A stretch of 64,000 nucleotides of DNA from UBA5078 sp051252515 (GCA_051252515.1 JBPOFS010000001.1:186001-250000); one strand, 5' to 3'. Counted from the first letter of the stretch, positions 17,568-25,690 are shown. A program made the numbers and translations. Notes: a model not told the origin generated them from the sequence alone.

Positions 17568-18164
17568 TCAACGCATCATTGGGTACATCGACAGTAATAA
17601 AAGAGCCGCCATCACGTAATTAAACCGTTGCAAGCGCTGCCCTTGTTGCAACCACCCCTTCAAGGCTACGCCGCCAATATTCCAAGCAGAGATCAAAGGC
17701 AGCCCCATAAAGAAAAATATTACGGCAATACGCAGCACACTGACGGCAAACGACTGGCGATCCGCAAATGTCGCGATCGCGGTGATGATCATTAACCACG
17801 CTTTTGGATTAACCCATTGGAACAGCGCGGCCTGCCAAAATGTGAGCGGACGCAAGCCCTCTATTGTTTCAATCTTTGCAGGTTTGGGGCGCGCCAATTG
17901 CACCGCCATATACACTAAAAACAAACCGCCCAACACTTTAAGGGCCAAGGTCAATGCAGGATACGTCGCCAGCAATTGACCAAGCCCCAAGGCAATGGCC
18001 AACAATAGCACCTGACAACCAACGCTAATCCCCAATATGTGAGGCACAGAGCGACGAAAGCCAAAGTTGGCGCCAGCACTCATCAACATAAGATTATTAG
18101 GCCCTGGTGTTCCGACCATGACAAAGATAAAGGCCAAAAGGGGCAGTGTTTGTTCCGGGTTCAT
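17568..18164 (-). CDS. LysE/RhtB-family amino-acid exporter
   Basis: A 198-residue inner-membrane protein with six predicted helices. The ATG at 18164 sits eight bases behind AAGGAG. The N-terminal signature GTPGPNNLMLMSAGANFG (about residues 18-35) is characteristic of the LysE/RhtB superfamily, which exports amino acids or their analogues by proton antiport. The length is typical. It diverges from a MocR-type regulator, with repeated operator-like sequences in between, so its expression is probably controlled by that protein. The exported amino acid cannot be read from the sequence. Confidence 0.9.
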   Translation of the reverse strand: MNPEQTLPLLAFIFVMVGTPGPNNLMLMSAGANFGFRRSVPHILGISVGCQVLLLAIALGLGQLLATYPALTLALKVLGGLFLVYMAVQLARPKPAKIETIEGLRPLTFWQAALFQWVNPKAWLMIITAIATFADRQSFAVSVLRIAVIFFFMGLPLISAWNIGGVALKGWLQQGQRLQRFNYVMAALLLLSMYPMMR

Positions 18165-18205
18165 GTGGGTCTCCTTGATGGAAAGGCAGTTTAAGCAGAC
18201 AATGA

Positions 18206-18276
18206 CCAGCGGTACAGTATCAATATTTTTAAATTGAAGCGGTACAGTTTTGTTTTTATGAAATCTGTACTGCTGG
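18206..18276. promoter_or_regulatory. Three-copy operator in the lysE-type/mocR-type divergent region
   Basis: AGCGGTACAGT occurs at 18208-18218 and again at 18238-18248, in direct orientation exactly 30 bases apart (about three helical turns). A third copy, inverted with one change, reads CTGTACTGCTGG at 18265-18276. The middle copy overlaps a possible promoter for the regulator (TTGAAG at 18235, TATGAA at 18257, spacing 16). Direct repeats are the usual target of dimeric MocR proteins. Confidence 0.65.
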
Positions 18277-18361
18277 CAAAATCCATCCCTATATTGCTCC
18301 CAACCCGCTACGAGCCGTTATCCTAGCGTTCGTTGACGACTGACCAAGAAGAGACAAGGGC

Positions 18362-19756
18362 ATGTTATACCAAGATTTAGCCGATCGGCTGCAAGGTTTA
18401 ATCAAGACACAGGTGTACCCTATTGGTTCGGCTTTACCCGGTGTCCGACGCCTTAGCGAGCAACATGGCGTCAGCGTATCGACCGCGGTCAATGCCTGCC
18501 AAGAGCTAGAACGTCGAGGCTTGCTAGAGGCCAAACCGCGCTCGGGATTCTTCGTTCTACAACCACCGGTATTGCGTGACCCTCCTCGTTTAAGCCTTGT
18601 ATCTCGCACTCCTCGCCCCGTGACTGGCCAAGAGCGTATGTTGCGACTTGCACAAGCGGCCAACAATCCCGCCATCGTCAATTTGGGAGCCGCTGTCCCC
18701 AATCCCGACTTAATGCCTGTGGCAGGAATCGAACGGGCTTTTAGAACTGTCCTGCGAGAACAGAGGCGGCGCTGCGTGGGTTATGAGTTCCCTCCTGGAG
18801 CTCCGGAGTTACGCAGTCAGATCGCCCGACGACTTGCGGCAATGCAGTGCAATGTGACAGCCGACCAAGTCCTAATCACCAACAGCTGCCATGAGTCATT
18901 AAGCATTGCGTTAAAGCTCATCACTAAACCGGGCGACACCGTCGCCTTAGAATCGCCGACCTATTATGGATTACTGCAAGTAATCGAATCGCTAGGCTTA
19001 AAAGCCTTAGAGATTCCGACTGACCCCGTACAAGGAGTTTCGATAGAAGCCATGACCCTGGCTCTGGAAAAGTGGTCAATTGCCGCCTGTGTGCTAATAC
19101 CCAATTTTTCTAATCCATTAGGCGTGTGTTTGTCTGACGAACGCAAACAGGCCCTTTTAAAACTACTCAGCAAACACCAAGTCCCTTTAGTAGAAGACGA
19201 TATTTATGGCGACCTACCTTTCTCGGGCAAGCGTCCCCGACCTATCAAAAGTTGGGACACCGAAGGGCTTGTCTACTACTGCTCCTCCTCTTCGAAAACG
19301 CTGTCGGCCGGAATGCGTGTTGGTTGGTTAGTGCCCGGGAAAAACAATGCGCGGGCCGAAGCCTTGCAGTACATGAACACCGTAGCGGTCTCCACGCCCT
19401 CCCAATTAGCATTGGCACACTATCTTCAACACGGGCGTTACGATCGTTTCCTACGACAAGTCTGTGGTGAACATGCGCGCTCAGTAGCACGAATGACTGA
19501 CCGGGTGACACAGTTGTTTCCTGCACAAACCCGCGTGAGCCGCCCAGATGGGGGATTCGTACTTTGGGTAGAGCTGCCCGAAGAGGTGGACACGATGATC
19601 TTGATGGAGAAGGGATTAGAGGTGGGTGTGAGTTTTGCGCCTGGGTCGTTATTCTCTGCCACAGGAAAGTACGGCAATTGCTTGCGTCTTAATTGCGCCG
19701 TGCATTGGGATGCTCGTGTTGAACGTGCGTTGATCGCTTTAGCCAAACTAATTTAA
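18362..19756 (+). CDS. MocR-type transcriptional regulator (GntR wHTH plus aminotransferase domain)
   Basis: A 464-residue protein. Residues 1-70 form a GntR winged helix (PGVRRLSEQHGVSVSTAVNA). Residues about 95-464 form a fold-type I PLP-dependent aminotransferase domain, with the PLP-binding lysine at 312 in SSSSKTLSAGMRVGW, an Asn in IPNFSNP (about 251) and the acidic VEDDIYGDL segment. In MocR proteins the second domain senses an amino acid or PLP adduct and does not usually catalyse transamination. Divergence from a LysE exporter suggests that it senses the exported amino acid. The start at 18362 has only a short-spaced AAGGG upstream. Confidence 0.92.
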   Translation: MLYQDLADRLQGLIKTQVYPIGSALPGVRRLSEQHGVSVSTAVNACQELERRGLLEAKPRSGFFVLQPPVLRDPPRLSLVSRTPRPVTGQERMLRLAQAANNPAIVNLGAAVPNPDLMPVAGIERAFRTVLREQRRRCVGYEFPPGAPELRSQIARRLAAMQCNVTADQVLITNSCHESLSIALKLITKPGDTVALESPTYYGLLQVIESLGLKALEIPTDPVQGVSIEAMTLALEKWSIAACVLIPNFSNPLGVCLSDERKQALLKLLSKHQVPLVEDDIYGDLPFSGKRPRPIKSWDTEGLVYYCSSSSKTLSAGMRVGWLVPGKNNARAEALQYMNTVAVSTPSQLALAHYLQHGRYDRFLRQVCGEHARSVARMTDRVTQLFPAQTRVSRPDGGFVLWVELPEEVDTMILMEKGLEVGVSFAPGSLFSATGKYGNCLRLNCAVHWDARVERALIALAKLI

Positions 19757-19771
19757 CGACAGGGGAGTTCA

Positions 19772-19799
19772 TTGAAACGCCCTATCATAGGCTTATACA
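19772..19799 (+). promoter_or_regulatory. Probable sigma-70 promoter giving a near-leaderless gst transcript
   Basis: TTGAAA (19772-19777) and TATACA (19794-19799) are 16 bases apart. Transcription would start near 19806, only about four bases before the ATG at 19810, which has no ribosome site. This fits leaderless or very short-leader translation. Confidence 0.45.
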
Positions 19800-19809
19800 A
19801 TGCGATGTT

Positions 19810-20505
19810 ATGACTAATACGCCACGCCCTATTTTGTATTCTTTTCGACGTTGCCCTTACGCTATGCGTGCGCGGCTAGCCATCGCTTATGCGCAGCAGT
19901 GCGTAGAGCTTCGAGAAGTAGTACTCAAAAACAAACCACCTGAAATGCTGGCGATCAGCCCCAAGGCCACCGTGCCAGTCCTGCAACTTTTAGACGCTAG
20001 CGTGATCGACGAGAGCCGCGATGTGATGTACTGGGCACTGCAAAGCAATGATCCTCATGGGCTGCTCGCGGGCGAGCCTAACGTGGTGACTACGGCGTTA
20101 TTAGATGAGAACGATGGCGATTTCAAACACTGGCTGGATCGCTACAAATATGCGGACCGTTATCCTGAGTACAGCGCTGAAGAGTATCGCGCGAAGGGTG
20201 AGGTGTTTTTACAGAAGCTGGAATTGCGTTTGCAGGAGCACGCCTATTTGGGTGGAGATAAGCCCCACATTACCGACATCGGTACGATGCCATTCGTGCG
20301 TCAGTTCTCGATGGTGGATAAGGTTTGGTTTGATCAGGCACCTTATCCGGCTTTGCGGGCTTGGTTAGAGTGGTGGCTTGCCTCGGAGGTGTTTGTGAAG
20401 GTGATGAAGAAGTATTCGCCTTGGCGGGTGGGGCAGGAGCTTGTGTTGTTAGATTTTGGCGACTTAGGACATGGACTCACAACAGGCTTGCGTGACACGC
20501 CGTGA
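19810..20505 (+). CDS. Glutathione S-transferase family protein
   Basis: A 231-residue protein. The thioredoxin-fold N-terminal half carries a CPYA motif with Cys15 (RRCPYAMRARLA), as in glutaredoxin-like and omega-type GSTs that use cysteine rather than Tyr or Ser. ATVPVLQL (about 52-60) supplies the cis-proline, and an ESRDVMYW segment follows. Residues about 95-210 form the helical C-terminal domain. It probably reduces or conjugates small molecules with glutathione in the cytoplasm. It follows the MocR gene in the same direction but seems to have its own promoter. The 110-bp palindromic element starts inside its last 38 bases, so the C-terminal dozen residues are encoded by the repeat. 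Confidence 0.88.
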   Translation: MTNTPRPILYSFRRCPYAMRARLAIAYAQQCVELREVVLKNKPPEMLAISPKATVPVLQLLDASVIDESRDVMYWALQSNDPHGLLAGEPNVVTTALLDENDGDFKHWLDRYKYADRYPEYSAEEYRAKGEVFLQKLELRLQEHAYLGGDKPHITDIGTMPFVRQFSMVDKVWFDQAPYPALRAWLEWWLASEVFVKVMKKYSPWRVGQELVLLDFGDLGHGLTTGLRDTP

Positions 20506-20577
20506 ACATATCCCTATGGGCTTGACGCCAGCATCCCTGCTGGCGACAGTCACGCAAGCCTGTTGCGAGCCCATGTC
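20468..20577. repeat. 110-bp palindromic element, copy 1
   Basis: Arms of 29 bases (20468-20496 and 20549-20577) pair at 27 positions. The 52-base centre holds a second hairpin, CGCCAGCA with TGCTGGCG (20526-20533 and 20538-20545), around a TCCC loop. The element overlaps the end of the gst gene and lies between two convergent genes, where it could stop transcription from both sides. A second copy of equal length lies at 21105-21214. This is the layout of REP- or MITE-like intergenic repeats. Confidence 0.85.
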
Positions 20578-20606
20578 TTCCGGTTTTGTGGGGCGCGGGG
20601 CTTGGT

Positions 20607-21017
20607 TTAGAGTGAATATTCGAAGCGATATTGTACATTCGTCACTATAGAGGGAACTCCATTCAGGGTGCTGGGAGTAAAAAGAAAAGTTTGCACCGCT
20701 CGAATGGTGGCGCTATCGAACATACCTCTCGGCGCCGCATCCACAATATCTATAGAATAGTTTATTACCTCACCGTTCGTATCGATCTCAAAACTCACCT
20801 CGATCCAGCCGACAATCCCTCGATCTAATGCCCTTGTGGGATACCTTGGCTCTGCATTTGAATCGAGAACAACGTCACCCTTTATCATTTCAAAATTGAT
20901 CTGCGGCTGTGCAACTGCGCCATGGCTGCTGATTAAAGCAACGACAAAAATTATGATGATTTGAAATCGATTCCAAAAATTCCTTTGTGGCTTTTTACTT
21001 TGAATATTACTTTTCAT
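20607..21017 (-). CDS. Exported TonB C-terminal domain protein
   Basis: A 136-residue protein starting at 21017 behind GAGG. A basic N-terminus and one hydrophobic helix (about 18-36, then AVAQ) act as signal or anchor. Residues about 50-136 form a TonB C-terminal domain: PRYPTRALDRGIVGWIEV, then DTNGEVINYSIDIV and a final YRFEYSL strand. It lacks the long proline-rich spacer of true TonB. The domain is close in sequence to the C-terminus of the M56 protein upstream (shared GW[IV]xVxF, D[TA]xG and VDAxPxGxFD positions), so the two are paralogues. The gene is bracketed by the two 110-bp palindromes. A role as a partner or decoy of the M56-TonB protein is possible. Confidence 0.78.
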   Translation of the reverse strand: MKSNIQSKKPQRNFWNRFQIIIIFVVALISSHGAVAQPQINFEMIKGDVVLDSNAEPRYPTRALDRGIVGWIEVSFEIDTNGEVINYSIDIVDAAPRGMFDSATIRAVQTFLFTPSTLNGVPSIVTNVQYRFEYSL

Positions 21018-21104
21018 TATTTTGCCTCGTGATCAAAGGGGGCCAAAACTGTTTATCCAAGTTAACAAATTCATGTGCTTGAGTATATCGACACTCTAGT
21101 GTCT

Positions 21105-21214
21105 GACATGAGCTCCCAACCGGCTTGCGTGACACGCCGTGAACATGTCCCTATGGGCTTGGCGCCAGCATCCTTGCTGGCGACAGTCACTCAAACCTGT
21201 TGGGAGCCCATGTC
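21105..21214. repeat. 110-bp palindromic element, copy 2
   Basis: Same length and orientation as copy 1 at 20468-20577. The 29-base arms (21105-21133 and 21186-21214) pair at 25 positions, and the 52-base centre differs from copy 1 at only three visible positions. It lies downstream of the M56-TonB gene and upstream of the small TonB gene, both on the minus strand. Confidence 0.85.
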
Positions 21215-21244
21215 TTCGCGCTATGTGGAACGAAGTTGTTAGTA

Positions 21245-22579
21245 TCAGACCTCTTCATCGTTCATTTTGTAGCGAAACACATATTGCACATTGGGCACCG
21301 CTACAGGAGAGCCATTCGGGGAAGTTAGGGTGAAGCGGAACTTCTTAGCGGCAGCGATCGCGCTATCATCGAAAACACCCAATGGTTCTGCGTCTACCAC
21401 TTCAACTGTATCCTCGGCTATTAGCCCGTCAGTATCGACTGTGAATTTCACTTGCACCCAACCTTCAATCCCTTGATCGGCAGCAGCCTTTGGATATACC
21501 GGTTCGACAAAGTTTATCGGTAAAATTTCGCCCCTGCGCTCAACATTAGCAACAGATGGTTGTGCTGATACTATCTTTATATTCGCCATAGTGACGATCA
21601 GGAGTGTTGATAATAGTGCAACCGTGAAAAGTACATTACGGCGTTCTTTCTTAAGCTCTTTTGTTTTCATTTTTTTGCCCTCAAGTAAATAAACGATTCT
21701 GGTTTCTAAGGTACTGCGTTCCAACATGGATTGAGCAAACCGTGGCGGTAAAGACACGGCTTTCTGACAACTACGTGCGACTGACACAAGGGTAACGGCG
21801 TAATCCGCACTATCATTTTCGAGTGCAGCGGCCTGCATGTCACAAGCAGACTCCGCACAAGAATCTAGTCGACGCAGCAAGCGCCAGGAAAGCGGATTCA
21901 ACCACAGCGCACTGGCCATGACGTAACATAGGAGTTTACTTACCCAGTCACCTCTCTGGACGTGGCTGAGCTCGTGAGATAAGACATGACGAAGTGTCTG
22001 CTCGGGCCATTGCAAGGCTTCTGGAGGCAAAAGCACTAGTGGGTTCAGCCCGCCGAAAGAGAGCGGCGAGTGAATCGCCGCACTTGTACAGACATCGACC
22101 CTACCCGAGATCCGCAGCTCCTCTTTAAGGCGCGTCACTTCACACAGAATCGATACGTCCTCAATGGAGGAGCTCCCACCACGAAGCCGACGTAACTGCC
22201 ATAAACCCAACAACAAGCGAGACATTAATAAGAGCACTGGAACCAGATACAGTGTAAGCAGTAGTTTGCCCCAATCGAATCCACTCGACGCGAAAGCACT
22301 GGGGCTTACGGTCAGCGTGACTAACGCAGGCATTGCCCTCGAGTCACTAACAGATGACAAATCAAATTGAGAGATAGCCAAGAAAGTAAATGTGCTAGCG
22401 AAACCGCCCAAGATTAATAAGTGCCGACTTTGCGCTGAAAGCCGTTTATGCAATGCAAGATCAAGCAATAGGAATACGGCAAACACAAAAAGTGAGATTA
22501 ATAAGGCTTCGCCTACCACCTGAATTGCCTTATGGGAATACCAAGCATTCGCGAATGTATCCAAGAACGAGTCCATCAT
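21245..22579 (-). CDS. M56 (BlaR1-like) membrane metallopeptidase fused to a TonB C-terminal domain
   Basis: A 444-residue protein starting behind AAAGGAG. Four predicted helices (about 22-42, 51-70, 105-127, and one near 310-330) frame a cytoplasmic zinc peptidase domain with the HEXXH motif HELSH at 202-206 and a downstream ESACD acidic ligand region. Instead of the beta-lactam sensor domain of BlaR1, the periplasmic C-terminus (about 355-440) is a TonB C-terminal domain (EPVYPKAAADQGIEGWVQV). BlaR1-type proteins cleave or inactivate the BlaI repressor after sensing a periplasmic signal, and the BlaI gene lies immediately upstream. The signal and target genes are unknown. Confidence 0.88.
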   Translation of the reverse strand: MMDSFLDTFANAWYSHKAIQVVGEALLISLFVFAVFLLLDLALHKRLSAQSRHLLILGGFASTFTFLAISQFDLSSVSDSRAMPALVTLTVSPSAFASSGFDWGKLLLTLYLVPVLLLMSRLLLGLWQLRRLRGGSSSIEDVSILCEVTRLKEELRISGRVDVCTSAAIHSPLSFGGLNPLVLLPPEALQWPEQTLRHVLSHELSHVQRGDWVSKLLCYVMASALWLNPLSWRLLRRLDSCAESACDMQAAALENDSADYAVTLVSVARSCQKAVSLPPRFAQSMLERSTLETRIVYLLEGKKMKTKELKKERRNVLFTVALLSTLLIVTMANIKIVSAQPSVANVERRGEILPINFVEPVYPKAAADQGIEGWVQVKFTVDTDGLIAEDTVEVVDAEPLGVFDDSAIAAAKKFRFTLTSPNGSPVAVPNVQYVFRYKMNDEEV

Positions 22580-22588
22580 GACAAGCTC

Positions 22589-22634
22589 CTTTATTTTTGG
22601 TTGTCCAATGTCTTTATTTTTGGTTGTCCAATGT
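22589..22634. repeat. Exact 23-bp tandem duplication across the end of the BlaI gene
   Basis: Positions 22589-22611 and 22612-22634 are identical. The inner copy encodes the last residues and stop of the BlaI-like repressor. The outer copy repeats them after the stop and supplies the AAAGGAG ribosome site of the M56 gene. It looks like a recent slippage event. Confidence 0.9.
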
Positions 22635-23006
22635 CTTTCTCTTTGCCTTAATCAACAGTTCTAGCCGACTAAGCTCTTCTGCAGAAAGTGAGTTAGTGGA
22701 TTGATCTAACAAGGAGTTCACAGCAAGAAAAGGGGAATCTTCAAAAAAGGTTTTCACGACATTACTAAGCGCAGAGCGAGACGCCACATGCCTTTTCACT
22801 AATGGAAAATAGACGTATTTCAAACCGCTCTCACGGTGATCGATGTGTCCCTTCTCGACCAGTTTTCCTAGCAATGTACGCACCGAGGAATAACTAGGTG
22901 CGTCTTCAATATTGTCTTGAACATCTTTCGCGCTCGCCTCATTAAGGCGATAAAGCACATCCATTATTTGTCGCTCTCGACGACTGAGTTGATTAGCATT
23001 AGTCAT
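22614..23006 (-). CDS. BlaI/MecI/CopY-family repressor
   Basis: A 130-residue regulator. Residues about 5-75 form the winged helix typical of BlaI (LSRRERQIMDVLYRLNEASA, then YSSVRTLLGKLVEKGHIDH). The C-terminal half is the dimerisation region. Family members bind palindromic operators and are released when the M56 partner cleaves them. It is the first gene of a minus-strand operon with the M56-TonB gene 35 bases downstream. Two perfect 16-bp palindromes sit on its own promoter, which predicts autoregulation. No beta-lactamase gene lies in the window. Confidence 0.9.
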   Translation of the reverse strand: MTNANQLSRRERQIMDVLYRLNEASAKDVQDNIEDAPSYSSVRTLLGKLVEKGHIDHRESGLKYVYFPLVKRHVASRSALSNVVKTFFEDSPFLAVNSLLDQSTNSLSAEELSRLELLIKAKRKTLDNQK

Positions 23007-23020
23007 TACGAACCCCGACG

Positions 23021-23073
23021 TGTTAATTTATTAACATAGTGCTAATAATTTAGCATCTAAGGGCGAATGTCAA
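23021..23073 (-). promoter_or_regulatory. Promoter of the BlaI-M56 operon with two palindromic operators
   Basis: On the minus strand, TTGACA (23073-23068) and AATTAT (23050-23045) are 17 bases apart. Two palindromes overlap this promoter: TGCTAATAATTTAGCA at 23040-23055 covers the -10, and TGTTAATTTATTAACA at 23021-23036 covers the start region. Their starts are 19 bases apart. This fits repression by the first gene product. Confidence 0.7.
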
Positions 23074-23110
23074 CAATTGAAATATCGAATTTTGAATATT
23101 GAGGACTTAC

Positions 23111-25558
23111 TTACACAGACAAGCGACTACTCGGCAACAATAGTGTTACGAGCGTTCCTTTCTTATCGTTACTGCTGAAGCTTAGGGTCGCGCCGATATT
23201 ACTGGCCCTCTCGTGCATCCCTAGTATGCCCAATGATTGCGACTCCACCTCAACGATACTAAAGCCTTGACCATCATCTTTGATCTCGATTTTTAGCGCG
23301 CCATCTTCCTCTACATCAAGGGTGACTCGCGCAAAAGTGGCATCGGCGTGGCGGACGACATTGGTGAGTGCTTCTTGGATGATGCGAAATATTTGCGTGG
23401 TTTGTACTTCATCCAATGGGGGTATTTTGTGCAGGAGTTCAATCTCACAATCTAAGCCTGTGCGCGATGCGACCTCTTTTGCGTGCCACTCTAGGGCGGG
23501 GACCAAACCTAGAGCATCAAGAATTTCAGGGCGTAGGTCTTGAGCAATACGCTTGACGGAGGTAAGAGTCGAATTAACGAGGGAGATTATCGAATCGACA
23601 TCGCCAAACAATTGCTCATTACCCGTCGCATCGATATCACGTCTCAACAAATCTAGATCGATCTTCAACGCGGTAAGTATCTGGCCTAACTCATCGTGAA
23701 TTTCTCTGGATATTCGCGTGCGCTCCTCTTCTCGAATATCTTGCAACCGCGCAGCCAGGCGCCTTAAGCCGCGTTCGGTGTTGCGCGACTTAGTCACGTC
23801 TCGGCCGATGACTATCAGATCATCCTCTTTTTCATGTAAAGCACCGCTCCAGCGGATGTCACGATACTTGCCATTATTGACACGCATGCGAATTTCCAAA
23901 ACTGGTAGAATTTCGTCGTCGTCATTCAGGCTCATTGCTGTCAATGCGCGTTGCGTTTTAGCCAAATCTTCAGGATGAACAAATTTGGCAATATTCATAT
24001 GCTGAAGCTCTGAATTGGGGTAACCGAAAACGCGCGAGGCAGCAGGGTTTGACTCTACAACTTGTCCATCACGTTTTATTATCACAATCATATCAACTGA
24101 TTTTTCGAAAACCTGATCTCGTTCTTTCTCTGCGGCTCTTTGTTTCGAAACATCCTGAATAAGCACCATCGTTTGTATGGGCTTACCACTCTTATCTCGA
24201 ATAGCGGCCACGCTCGCCCGAGCCCACACATAAAGTCCGTCCGATCTCCGCATGCGCACATCGCACACAAACCCAGAGCTACGCCCAATCAACACATCGG
24301 CGCGTAATGCACTTACCTCTCGCAGATCATCACTGTGCATAACACTCGCGATTGATTTGCCGATTAAGTCTTGCCGGCTGTAGCCCAAAAATGAACAGAC
24401 CACTGGGTTAACATCAACAAACACTCCCTCTAAATTAGCAACGGTACAGCCGACGGTTGAGTTCTCGAATAGAGCGCGATGTTTTTCTTCACTAGCGCGC
24501 AAGGCAGAATAGGCGCTGTTCAATTCATCTGTGCGCAGATTAACTCTAGCATCTAAGGATTTAATAGAGTCCTTAATCTCCATTTCCGCGAGTTTGCGGG
24601 CAGTGACATTATGATGTGAAATTATGGCAAAGGGCTGATCGTTTACAATGAGAGCTGCCACGCTCGCGATGAACCAGCGTTGCTGTGTTGGGGAATGGCA
24701 GGCATATTCAAATTTTTCCCCTGCAAAACCAGGGTCCTTCAATGCGGCTCTAATTGTAGCGCCTATAACGGCGCCGTCCTCATCCCCTTGCGTAGAGGAA
24801 TAATCACAAACAGCTAAATAATTAGCGCCTAACCCTAAACTAGTAGCCCCGCCATCAGCGCTATTGAATAGTGCGAACTCATGCCATGCTCGATTGACAT
24901 AAACGATTTCTCCGGAGCCATCCACGATCGATATATGATCCGGGATGGCATCAAGTGAGCTTTGCATAAACTGCTCGGAGCGCTGCTGCGCCTCTTGAAG
25001 TTTTTCCCGCTTTTTTATTTCGGCGGCAAGCGTTTTTCTCGCCTCTTCAGACTCCATCAACGCGCGGCGAAGCTCAAATTGCACAACCACATTGTGCGCA
25101 AGTGCTTCCAGAGCGGCTATCTGCAGTTCAGTCAATTTTCGCGGCTGCTGGTCGAAGACACAAAGGGTGCCGACATTGAGTCCTTCTGGGGTGGTTAACG
25201 GGACGCCAGCGTAGAAACGAATATTAGGGCTATCTGTTACCAGAGGGTTGTCACGAAACCGGCCATCAGATTTAGCATCTTGCACTTCCAAAAGTGAAAA
25301 AGATTTAATGGTTTCACGGCAGAATGTGGTGTGGTGAGGAGTATCTTTGATTTCAAAACCAAACTGGCTTTTACACCATTGTCTTGATTCATCGATTAAG
25401 GAGATCAGCGCCACTGGAGTATTACATTGCTGCGCGGCCATTCTTGTGAGGTTATCGAACTCTAACTCGGGCTCTGTATCTAAAACTTGGTAAGCCTTAA
25501 GAATACTTAAGCGTGTCCGTTCGGTTGATTCTGAATTCGGAGTCTTTGATCCTGCCAT
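23111..25558 (-). CDS. Soluble GAF-PAS sensor histidine kinase (HisKA_3 type)
   Basis: An 815-residue protein with no membrane helix. Order: GAF domain (about 25-165), coiled linker, a PAS domain (about 195-320), two more PAS/PAC units (about 358-475 and 480-595), then a HisKA_3 dimerisation domain with the phospho-accepting His at 621 (ISREIHDELGQ) and a HATPase domain (about 715-812, DDGQGF and LGILGMHERA). HisKA_3 kinases usually phosphorylate LuxR-type response regulators, but none is adjacent. The input is cytoplasmic, possibly redox, light or a small ligand. It diverges from the CsaA-like gene. The start at 25558 has an AGAGG ribosome site. Confidence 0.92.
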   Translation of the reverse strand: MAGSKTPNSESTERTRLSILKAYQVLDTEPELEFDNLTRMAAQQCNTPVALISLIDESRQWCKSQFGFEIKDTPHHTTFCRETIKSFSLLEVQDAKSDGRFRDNPLVTDSPNIRFYAGVPLTTPEGLNVGTLCVFDQQPRKLTELQIAALEALAHNVVVQFELRRALMESEEARKTLAAEIKKREKLQEAQQRSEQFMQSSLDAIPDHISIVDGSGEIVYVNRAWHEFALFNSADGGATSLGLGANYLAVCDYSSTQGDEDGAVIGATIRAALKDPGFAGEKFEYACHSPTQQRWFIASVAALIVNDQPFAIISHHNVTARKLAEMEIKDSIKSLDARVNLRTDELNSAYSALRASEEKHRALFENSTVGCTVANLEGVFVDVNPVVCSFLGYSRQDLIGKSIASVMHSDDLREVSALRADVLIGRSSGFVCDVRMRRSDGLYVWARASVAAIRDKSGKPIQTMVLIQDVSKQRAAEKERDQVFEKSVDMIVIIKRDGQVVESNPAASRVFGYPNSELQHMNIAKFVHPEDLAKTQRALTAMSLNDDDEILPVLEIRMRVNNGKYRDIRWSGALHEKEDDLIVIGRDVTKSRNTERGLRRLAARLQDIREEERTRISREIHDELGQILTALKIDLDLLRRDIDATGNEQLFGDVDSIISLVNSTLTSVKRIAQDLRPEILDALGLVPALEWHAKEVASRTGLDCEIELLHKIPPLDEVQTTQIFRIIQEALTNVVRHADATFARVTLDVEEDGALKIEIKDDGQGFSIVEVESQSLGILGMHERASNIGATLSFSSNDKKGTLVTLLLPSSRLSV

Positions 25559-25684
25559 GGTGCTACCTCTACAGGTGGCTTCCTAAGCAAGAAGCATACA
25601 ACGATAAGCTTTCTACATACAACAATCCAAAGCCCCGGCAAAACCTAATGGAGTTCGCCGCTATTTTGATCCGCTTTGGTTCCG

Positions 25685-25690
25685 TATAAT
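25685..25690 (+). promoter_or_regulatory. Consensus -10 box upstream of the CsaA-like gene
   Basis: A perfect TATAAT 32 bases before the start codon. No good -35 lies at the standard distance (TTGATC at 25666 is only 13 bases away). A purine-rich AAAGGAAG ribosome site follows. Confidence 0.5.

Noticed and set aside
19772..19813. A 13-codon TTG-started leader ORF ending at the gst start (ATGA overlap)
   Set aside because: It has a nearby GGGGAG, but the sequence is better explained as a promoter, and such a short ORF cannot be supported by sequence alone.
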